From assembly GCF_000723165.1 (NCBI RefSeq), contig NZ_HG322949.1:430687-494686 (forward strand): a stretch of 64,000 bases of DNA, in the 5' to 3' direction. The notes beneath the pieces were generated by a model that did not search any database, was not told where the DNA came from, and worked only from the letters and a program-made list of their open reading frames with translations. Origin of the DNA: Janthinobacterium agaricidamnosum NBRC 102515 = DSM 9628. GTDB taxonomy: Bacteria > Pseudomonadota > Gammaproteobacteria > Burkholderiales > Burkholderiaceae_D. Every line of letters begins with the position of its first letter. The first letter of the stretch is position 1. Position numbers and translations under genes: made by a program. This document shows positions 57,668 to 64,000 of this stretch, one piece after another.

Positions 57668-57690
57668 TGATGTAAATGATATTTACATCA
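57668..57690. promoter_or_regulatory. 10-bp-arm palindrome upstream of the lipoprotein gene
   Basis: TGATGTAAAT (57668-57677), GAT, ATTTACATCA (57681-57690), perfect arms in an AT-rich 164-base gap. It is followed by GGTTTT, so it could be an AT-rich terminator of the MFS gene, but its symmetry suggests an operator. No regulator is adjacent. Confidence 0.5.
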
Positions 57691-57795
57691 GGTTTTAATT
57701 TACCAATAGTTACAATTTTAATTATTTAAAAAGGCAATTATCTCTTGGGCTGTGGTGTAATGTTGTTGAATAGCAATAACCACCAAGGGAGACAT

Positions 57796-58551
57796 ATGCT
57801 CAAAAAAACTTACATCCTGTCCGTGCTGGCCATCAACGGCGCGCTCGCCCTGAGCGGCTGCGGCGGCGCGGACAGGTCCGTGCCGCCGGCCACATTGGGG
57901 GCCGAAAAGTCGCTCGGGTCGCCACCGCCGGCGGCTACCATCAGCGTCGATTTCAATACCGGCATCGATGGCTGGATCAGCGGCGTCGCCGATTACACCG
58001 ACGGCAGCAAACCGACCGAAGTAGCGTCTTCCTGGGAGGATTTGCCGGCGCCGTTAAGCGGCAAGGGCTATTATCTGACCTCGCATAACAATAGCGACGA
58101 CCTGATGACCTATGTCAAACGCCAAGTCGGTGGTTTCGTGCCTGGCGCAAAATATGGCGTGAGCTTTGCGATGCGTTTCGCTTCCGACGCGGCATCCGGC
58201 TGCGCCGGCGTGGGCGGTTCGCGCGGCGACAGCATTTACATGGTGGTGGCCGCCAGTGGAACGGAACCCGAGACGGTCAAGCAGAGCGACGGCAATTACC
58301 GGCTGAACCTGGATCGCGGCAACCAGGCCCGGTCCGGCAGACAGGGCAAGGTGCTGGGGGTGCAGGGCAGCGCCGGCCTGAGCTGCGACGGCGGTACATG
58401 GGTGTCGTCGGTGCGCACATCCAGCGAGGCGATTGAACTGCAGGCTGACAAGGACGGCAAGTTCTGGATCGTGCTGGGCACCGATTCGGGTTTTGAAGCG
58501 GCCAACGCGCTGTATCTGCAAGGCGCGGAAATCGCCGTCAAACCGCTCTGA
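57796..58551 (+). CDS. Secreted lipoprotein of unknown function
   Basis: 251 residues from the ATG at 57796 (AAGGGAG upstream). Lipobox ALSGCGGA near residue 22. Beta-rich; TISVDFNTGIDGWISGVADY followed by SFAMRFASDAA near 120 resembles a jelly-roll of the carbohydrate-binding or concanavalin type, but I do not recognise a family. Three cysteines after the lipid Cys may form a disulfide. It is flanked by AT-rich non-coding DNA. Confidence 0.65.
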   Translation: MLKKTYILSVLAINGALALSGCGGADRSVPPATLGAEKSLGSPPPAATISVDFNTGIDGWISGVADYTDGSKPTEVASSWEDLPAPLSGKGYYLTSHNNSDDLMTYVKRQVGGFVPGAKYGVSFAMRFASDAASGCAGVGGSRGDSIYMVVAASGTEPETVKQSDGNYRLNLDRGNQARSGRQGKVLGVQGSAGLSCDGGTWVSSVRTSSEAIELQADKDGKFWIVLGTDSGFEAANALYLQGAEIAVKPL

Positions 58552-58653
58552 TTGCGTCTGCTCCGCCACACCGATCCGCTCGCCGCAGTTCTGTTACGAG
58601 AAGCAATGCTGACCGCATATTGAGTTAATTTTTTTTTAATCAAATTTTCTTAA

Positions 58654-58682
58654 TTGCAATCATCGGCGGCGCTTATGCTAAT
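58654..58682 (+). promoter_or_regulatory. Candidate promoter for the HDOD-kinase gene
   Basis: TTGCAA (58654-58659), 17 bases, GCTAAT (58677-58682), in an AT-rich stretch 37 bases before the start. Four of six -10 bases match. Confidence 0.35.
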
Positions 58683-58718
58683 ATAACTTTTTTCAGGATT
58701 CCTCTCAGGCGTTACCAG

Positions 58719-60959
58719 TTGTTGATTCAGGAGATGAGGTTTCCTCTGAACGCGGCAGTGCTTGCCCATCAAGCGCGCCTCCTTTTCGACCTGGCAATGC
58801 TTGATAAGATGCATCAATCCGATCACGATATTCGCAACCGGCTGCTGACAGCCCGTCTGCCGGCCATGCCGCAAATTCTCCTCAGGCTGATCGAGCATTT
58901 ACAGGCCGACGACGCCGGCATGGCGGAACTGGCGGCGCTGATCGCCAAGGACGCCGGCATGGCCAGCAAGATCCTGTCGGTCGCCAACAGTTCCGCCTGC
59001 CGCCGCAGCGGCCGCGGCATCGGCCTGGAGCAATCGCTGGTGGCGCTCGGCACCGACATGATCAAGACGCTGGTGATCAGCGAATCGGTATTCCAGACTT
59101 TTAATAATTTCCCCCATTCCGGCGGCACCGACTTGCGCGCGTTCTGGAAGTCGTCGCTGACGGCTGCCGTCATCGCGCGCGACATCGCCAGGGAAATGCA
59201 GTATCCGCATAGTGAAGAAGCGTACCTGGCCGGCTTGCTGCACAACGTAGGCCGGCTGGCCTTGCTGGCCACCGCGCCGAAGGAATACGCCGTCAATTTC
59301 AGCGCGCGCGACGACGATGCGCTGTGCGCGGTCGAACAGCGTACGCTGCAAATCACCCATGCCGAGGCGGGCGCGTGGCTGGTCGAGCGCTGGCAGCTGG
59401 ATTCCTTCCTGGCCGACAGCGTGCTGTACCACCACGAACCGCCCGCCCGCCTCGAAGCCAGCCATCCGCTGATCCGCATCGTGCGGCTGGCGCACCTGCT
59501 GTGCTGCCATGACGGCGAAGAGGCCGCGATCGACGCCGCGATGCGCTTGTGCGGCTTGAGCCGGGCCAGCCTGGAAGCGGCCGTCGGCGCCGCCGCGCGC
59601 CAGGTGGAACAGGCGGCCGCCAACCTGGGCATCGACTTGAGCGGCGCTGCCGTAGCGCAGACCGATGTGGCGCCGGCGCCGGCCGATCCAGTGCGGCAGC
59701 GCCTGTCCGAGGAGGTGCGCAACATGGTGCTGGTGTCCGAGATCGGCCGGACCTTCGCGCGCCAGCAGGGCGAGACCGGCTGGCTGGAATCGGTGACCCG
59801 CTCGGCGCGCCTGCTGTTCGATTTCGGTACTACCGTGGTGTTGCTGGAAAATGCCACCGGCCAGGCGCTGGTCGGCGCCGCGGGCGGCGGACAGCAGCGG
59901 CTGGCCGAATTCAGCATTCCGCTGGCCAGGGGCGGGCCGCTGGCCGCGTCGGCGCTGGAACGCCGTCTGGTATGCGTCAGCCGCGACGCACCCGAGCTCG
60001 GCATCGCCGAAGAGCAGCTGTTCCGCATCCTCGGCAGCGACAGCCTGGTGTGCCTGCCGTTGCTGGCCGGCCAGCGCTGCCTGGGCGTGCTGATCGGCGG
60101 CGTCGCCGCCTGGCAGGTGGCGGGCTATCGGAAACGGGAACGTTTTCTGGAATCGTTCGGCAAGCAAGCCGCCGCCGCGCTGGACAGCGCGGCCGGCGAA
60201 CGCGGCCAGGCGCAGCGCCAGCTGGAGCACGTTACCGAGGAATACCGGCTGGCGTCGCGCCGCGTGGTGCATGAGGTGAACAATCCGCTGGCGATCATCA
60301 AGAACTACCTCAGCGTGCTCGATAACAAGCTGGCCAGGCGCGAACCGGTGGCCGGCGAAATCGCCATCCTGAACGAGGAGATCGACCGGGTCGGCCAGTT
60401 GATCAACGGCCTGGCCGATTTGCAGCCCGCTGCCGCGCTGGATAAAACGACGGGCTTGAGCGACGCCGGCCGGGTGGTCGACGAGGTGCTGGCGCTGTTT
60501 CGCGCCACCGAATTCGTGCCGGCCTCGGTGCGCATCGAGGCTGACATGGAGCGCGAGCCGGCCGAAGTCGAGGCCGATGCCGGCATCCTGAAACAGATCC
60601 TGGTCAACCTGGTCAAGAACGCCGTCGAAGCGCTGCCGCAGGGGGGCGCGATCCATATCGTCAATCGCGGCCAGGTGAACCGCGAACGCCGCTGGTACCT
60701 GGAACTGTGCATCAGCGACAACGGTCCGGGCCTGTCTGCCGAAGTGCTGGAACAATTGTTTGCGCCGGTGCGCAGCAACAAGGACGGCGCCCACCATGGC
60801 CTCGGCCTGTCCATCGTGCATGGCCTGGTGCAGCAGCTGCAGGGCGTCATCTCTTGCCGCAGCGGCAAGAACGGCACCTCGTTTGAACTCCTGCTGCCGC
60901 TGCGCGGCGTTGCCCGCCAGGCTGGCGGGCGGTCCGTCCCGCTGCTCGACTCCATGTAA
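58719..60959 (+). CDS. HDOD-GAF-histidine kinase fusion
   Basis: 746 residues if the TTG at 58719 is the start (ATGs at 58734 and 58797 are possible; ribosome sites do not decide). HDOD domain at about 45-250 (LPAMPQILLRLIEHLQ; degenerate HD as LLHNVGRLALL). GAF-like sensor about 335-500. The H-box RRVVHEVNNPLAIIKNYL puts the phospho-His near 518. ATPase with N-box NLVKNAVEAL near 630, DNGPGLS and GLGLSIVHGL. No membrane segment, so it is a cytosolic sensor. The next gene encodes a receiver-GGDEF-EAL protein 56 bases on, its likely partner. Confidence 0.88.
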   Translation: MLIQEMRFPLNAAVLAHQARLLFDLAMLDKMHQSDHDIRNRLLTARLPAMPQILLRLIEHLQADDAGMAELAALIAKDAGMASKILSVANSSACRRSGRGIGLEQSLVALGTDMIKTLVISESVFQTFNNFPHSGGTDLRAFWKSSLTAAVIARDIAREMQYPHSEEAYLAGLLHNVGRLALLATAPKEYAVNFSARDDDALCAVEQRTLQITHAEAGAWLVERWQLDSFLADSVLYHHEPPARLEASHPLIRIVRLAHLLCCHDGEEAAIDAAMRLCGLSRASLEAAVGAAARQVEQAAANLGIDLSGAAVAQTDVAPAPADPVRQRLSEEVRNMVLVSEIGRTFARQQGETGWLESVTRSARLLFDFGTTVVLLENATGQALVGAAGGGQQRLAEFSIPLARGGPLAASALERRLVCVSRDAPELGIAEEQLFRILGSDSLVCLPLLAGQRCLGVLIGGVAAWQVAGYRKRERFLESFGKQAAAALDSAAGERGQAQRQLEHVTEEYRLASRRVVHEVNNPLAIIKNYLSVLDNKLARREPVAGEIAILNEEIDRVGQLINGLADLQPAAALDKTTGLSDAGRVVDEVLALFRATEFVPASVRIEADMEREPAEVEADAGILKQILVNLVKNAVEALPQGGAIHIVNRGQVNRERRWYLELCISDNGPGLSAEVLEQLFAPVRSNKDGAHHGLGLSIVHGLVQQLQGVISCRSGKNGTSFELLLPLRGVARQAGGRSVPLLDSM

Positions 60960-61015
60960 CTTCCAGGCTTCCTTCCATTTCCCCGTATCGCAGCCGCCCT
61001 CCACCTGACGCTTTC

Positions 61016-63220
61016 ATGACCATGTTCGCCACCCCGTTCGAGACTGAAAACCGCCCGCGCATCCTGCTGGTCGACGATGAGCCCCGGCTGCTGTCCTCGT
61101 TGTACGAATTGCTGAAGGACCGCGACTATCAACTGTTCACCGCCACGTGCGGCAGCGAGGCGCTGGATCATCTGGCGAAAGTCCATTTCGACCTGATCTT
61201 GCTCGACCTGCGCCTGCCCGACATGAGCGGCCATGAAATCATGGACCACATCAAGCGCCGCGGCATCGAAGTCGACGTGATCGTGATGAGCGGCGACGTC
61301 GGCATCGAGGCGGCGATCGGCGCGCTGAAACGCGGCGCCTACGATTACCTGCGCAAGCCGTACAGCCGCGAGGAATTGCTGAAGACGGTAGAAAACGCGC
61401 TGCAAAAACGCCGCCTGGCGGTCGACAACGAGCGCATCGCGTCGCAGCTGGAAAACTCGGAAAAGATGTACCGCTACCTGGTCGACAGCTCGCCCGACAT
61501 CATTTATACGCTGAACCATGAGGGCTTGATCACCTTCGTCAACGACCGTGCGCAGCAGTTGCTGGGATTTGGCCGCGACGATTTGCTGGGCCGGCATTAT
61601 TCGATCATCGTGCACGACGAAGACCAGGAACGCGCGCGCTACGCCTTCAACGAGCGCCGCGCCGACGAACGCACCTCGCGCAATGTCGAGCTGCGCCTGA
61701 AGAGCCGCGACGGCGGCGGTTGCGAGCGCACCTTCAGCCATACCTTGACCACCATGGCGCTCACTTCCCTCGGCATGCATAGCGGGGCGACCGAGACAAG
61801 GAAGCGCGAACTGCTCGGCGTCTACGGCGTGGCGCGCGACATCACCGACCGCAAGCGCGCCGAGGAAGTGATTTCCTACCAGGCCTACCACGACATCCTG
61901 ACCGACCTGCCGAACCGCATGCTGTTCAAGGACCGGCTCGGGCTGGCGGTGGTCCAGGCCAAGCGCAAGCTGACCGAACTGGCGGTGATGTTCATCGACC
62001 TGGACCGGTTTAAGCTGGTCAACGACACGCTGGGCCACGTCAAGGGCGACGAATTGCTGCAGCAGGTGGCGCTCCGGCTGAAGGACTGCCTGCGCCGCGG
62101 CGATACGCTGGCGCGCCAGGGCGGCGACGAATTCACCATCGTGCTGCCGGAATTGCGCGACCGCCAGGACGCCAGGCTGATCGCCGACAAATTCCTGGCC
62201 TGCCTGCACCAGCCGTTCGACCTGGACGGCCACCAGGTGCATATTTCGGCGTCGATCGGCATCGCCATCTATCCGGGCGACGGCGAAACCATCGACGAGT
62301 TGCTGCGCCACGCCGACATCGCGATGTACCAGGTCAAGGCGCTGGGCAAGAACGGCCACAGCTTTTATCACGACTCGATGCTGGACGCGTCGCACCAGAA
62401 GATCGCGCTGGAACAAAGCCTGCGCAAGGCGCTGGAATTGAACCAGCTCGAAATGTATTACCAGCCGCAGGTCGACGTGAGCACCGGCCGCATCGTCGGC
62501 GCCGAAGGCCTGATGCGCTGGAACCACCCGCAGCGCGGCTTGCTGACGGCCGGCGAGTTCCTGCCCTTCGCCGAGGAAAACGGCTTGATGCTGCCGATTT
62601 CCGACTGGATGCTGGGCGCGCTGTGCCGCGACCTGCTGCAATGGAACGCCGCCGGCGGCCAGGACGTGCGGCTGTCGCTGAACCTGTCGCCGCAATACCT
62701 GGACCGTGGCGACTTCTTTGAAAAAATGCGCGGCGCGCTGATACGCTACGGCATAGAGCCGGCCCAGATCGAAGTCGAAATCACTGAAAACATTTGCATC
62801 CGCAATCCGCAATACGCCATCGAGCAATTGAACAAATTGTGCCAGCTGGGCGTGTCGGTGGCGATCGACGATTTCGGCACCGGCTATTCGTCGCTATCCT
62901 ATCTGCACCGCTTCCCGATCCACACCGTCAAGATCGACCAGTCGTTCGTCAAGGAGATCCACGACGAAAACAGCCACTATCCGGTGATCCTGGCGATCAT
63001 CTCGATCGCCCGCGGACTGGGCTTGAAGCTGATCGCCGAAGGCGTTGAAACCGAATCGCAGGCGCGCTACCTGCAAGCGAACGGCTGCACCACGATGCAG
63101 GGTTATCTGTACCACCGGCCGGTTTCGCTGGGCCATTTCATGGCCGTGCTGCAGCAGCAGCCGGCACTGGCGGCGGCGCCGCTGCACCTGCTGCCCGGCC
63201 TGGCCGCCAGCGAAGCCTGA
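61016..63220 (+). CDS. Response regulator with PAS, GGDEF and EAL domains
   Basis: 734 residues. Receiver: VDDEP near 19, phospho-Asp D64 (LILLDLRLPD), Lys 114 (RKPYS). PAS about 147-280. GGDEF at 369-373 (RQGGDEFTIVL), intact. EAL domain about 460-715: the EAL triplet is EGL (497-499), but the glutamate and other metal and catalytic residues look kept (EITEN, DDFGTGYSS, KIDQSFV, AEGVET, MQGYLY). It probably makes and/or degrades c-di-GMP under control of the HDOD kinase upstream. Start ATG has a second ATG two codons in. Confidence 0.9.
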   Translation: MTMFATPFETENRPRILLVDDEPRLLSSLYELLKDRDYQLFTATCGSEALDHLAKVHFDLILLDLRLPDMSGHEIMDHIKRRGIEVDVIVMSGDVGIEAAIGALKRGAYDYLRKPYSREELLKTVENALQKRRLAVDNERIASQLENSEKMYRYLVDSSPDIIYTLNHEGLITFVNDRAQQLLGFGRDDLLGRHYSIIVHDEDQERARYAFNERRADERTSRNVELRLKSRDGGGCERTFSHTLTTMALTSLGMHSGATETRKRELLGVYGVARDITDRKRAEEVISYQAYHDILTDLPNRMLFKDRLGLAVVQAKRKLTELAVMFIDLDRFKLVNDTLGHVKGDELLQQVALRLKDCLRRGDTLARQGGDEFTIVLPELRDRQDARLIADKFLACLHQPFDLDGHQVHISASIGIAIYPGDGETIDELLRHADIAMYQVKALGKNGHSFYHDSMLDASHQKIALEQSLRKALELNQLEMYYQPQVDVSTGRIVGAEGLMRWNHPQRGLLTAGEFLPFAEENGLMLPISDWMLGALCRDLLQWNAAGGQDVRLSLNLSPQYLDRGDFFEKMRGALIRYGIEPAQIEVEITENICIRNPQYAIEQLNKLCQLGVSVAIDDFGTGYSSLSYLHRFPIHTVKIDQSFVKEIHDENSHYPVILAIISIARGLGLKLIAEGVETESQARYLQANGCTTMQGYLYHRPVSLGHFMAVLQQQPALAAAPLHLLPGLAASEA

Positions 63221-63240
63221 GCGCCGATAAAACGATATTC

Positions 63241-64000
63241 ATGCACAACCAGGACCAGCCCATCGAACCGCATTTCAGCGCCGAATACCTGCGCGTCAAG
63301 GCGCAGGCCGAACGGGGCATCGCCAACGCCCAGCACAGCCTGGGCTTCATGTATTTCAATGGCCAGGGCGTGGTCCGCGATGTTGAACGGGCGGTGCACT
63401 GGTACCGGCTGGCGGCGCGGCAAGGGCAGGAACACGCGCAGTACAATCTTGGCGTGATGTGCCAGAAAGGGCAGGGCACGCCGCTCGACTTCGAACAGGC
63501 CGCGCACTGGTACCGGCAAGCGGCCGAGCAAGGCTACGCGGCCGCGCAATACAATCTCGGCTGGCTGTACGCCAAGGGCCAGGGCATTGCGCCCGACAGC
63601 GCGCTGGCGATGCACTGGTTCAGCAAGGCGGCCGAGCAGGGCGACGCCGGCGCGCAAAACAACCTCGCCATGATGTACGACAGCGGCAAGGGCGTGCCGC
63701 AGGATTTCAGGCACGCTGTCACCTGGTACCGCAAGGCCGCCGAGCAGGGGTATGCGCGGGCCCAGTTCAACCTCGGCCTGCATTACGACAATGGCCAGGG
63801 CGTGCCGCAAGACCGCCAGCAGGCGGCGGCGTGGATGCGCAAGGCGGCCGAGCAGGGGTATGCGGCGGCCCAGTTCAACTTGGCGCTGCGCTACGACAAG
63901 GGCGACACGCTGGAACAGGATAGCCGGAAAGCGATCTTGTGGTACCGCCGCGCGGCGGAACAGGGCCACGCCAGTTCGCAATTCAACCTCGGCCTGATTT
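63241..64000 (+). CDS. Sel1-repeat protein (3' end cut by window edge)
   Basis: Open from the ATG at 63241 to the edge, 253 codons. Seven ~36-residue Sel1-like repeats are visible, each around AQYNLGxxYxxGxGxxxDxxxAxxWYRxAAEQG. No signal peptide, so it is cytosolic. Sel1 proteins are scaffolds; some tie to c-di-GMP or virulence pathways. It starts 20 bases after the GGDEF-EAL gene, so it is likely in the same operon. Further repeats may lie beyond the window. Confidence 0.85.
   Translation, partial: MHNQDQPIEPHFSAEYLRVKAQAERGIANAQHSLGFMYFNGQGVVRDVERAVHWYRLAARQGQEHAQYNLGVMCQKGQGTPLDFEQAAHWYRQAAEQGYAAAQYNLGWLYAKGQGIAPDSALAMHWFSKAAEQGDAGAQNNLAMMYDSGKGVPQDFRHAVTWYRKAAEQGYARAQFNLGLHYDNGQGVPQDRQQAAAWMRKAAEQGYAAAQFNLALRYDKGDTLEQDSRKAILWYRRAAEQGHASSQFNLGLI

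Noticed and set aside
60305..62827. 840-codon minus-strand open frame
   Set aside because: Antisense to the HDOD-kinase and GGDEF-EAL genes, both of which have intact domains; low-complexity composition.

Overview
The window is high-GC chromosomal DNA of a Gram-negative betaproteobacterium. It most resembles the Oxalobacteraceae (Janthinobacterium, Duganella or Massilia type). This rests on gene content and protein style: LptD/SurA/BamE/LptE envelope assembly, AmgK-MurU wall recycling, a three-gene proton-translocating transhydrogenase, a ScfR-controlled valine pathway, and a fur-bamE-dapB block. No rRNA, tRNA, CRISPR array, prophage or insertion sequence was found. The genus is an inference; only the broad group is well supported.

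Layout. 0-6 kb: a membrane-anchored FMN-binding glutamate-synthase-like protein (cut by the left edge), a DUF898/YjgN plus M48 peptidase pair, a glutathione transferase, an orphan BrnA-like antitoxin, an Xni-type 5'-3' exonuclease and a degenerate response-regulator receiver. 6-9 kb: a stand-alone proline dehydrogenase behind a structured leader, convergent with a nudJ-mnmA pair. 9.5-12.4 kb: pntAA-pntAB-pntB with a clear terminator. 12.5-16.8 kb (minus): amgK-murU-pepP-ubiH. This is divergent from lptD-surA-pdxA-rsmA at 16.9-22.6 kb.

22.6-30.8 kb is the most distinctive part. A LysR regulator diverges from a porin, a spermidine/iron-type ABC importer (binding protein, two permeases, ATPase), a nucleoside hydrolase and an adenosine-deaminase-family enzyme. 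Both enzymes carry unusual active-site residues. I read this as an uptake and salvage route for a nucleoside-like compound, using an importer family not normally tied to nucleosides. A 160-bp inverted-repeat element closes the cluster.

31-38 kb: a ScfR-type regulator diverges, across an array of TGCGA-type half-sites, from a complete valine-catabolism operon (mmsA, acyl-CoA dehydrogenase, enoyl-CoA hydratase, 3-hydroxyisobutyryl-CoA hydrolase, mmsB). 38-39.6 kb: two tandem paralogous lipoproteins built from an ~80-residue repeat. 39.8-45.2 kb: HAD phosphatase, hrcA, fur (convergent with hrcA), bamE, dapB, an ExbB/ExbD pair and an orphan barstar. 45.2-47.8 kb: gcdH with a divergent LysR, then a VOC protein. 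48-54.9 kb: leuS-lptE-holA-proA, a HemJ-like membrane protein and a DsbA-fold isomerase. 55-57.6 kb: a THUMP-type RNA methyltransferase behind a large hairpin, and a Bcr/CflA exporter. 57.8-64 kb: a lipoprotein of unknown function, then a signalling block: an HDOD-GAF-histidine kinase, a receiver-PAS-GGDEF-EAL protein and a Sel1-repeat protein cut by the right edge.

Most of the window is housekeeping. The features most worth following up are the nucleoside-linked ABC cluster, the operator array before mmsA, the inverted-repeat element at 30.8 kb, two antitoxin/inhibitor genes without partners, and the HDOD-kinase/c-di-GMP pair.
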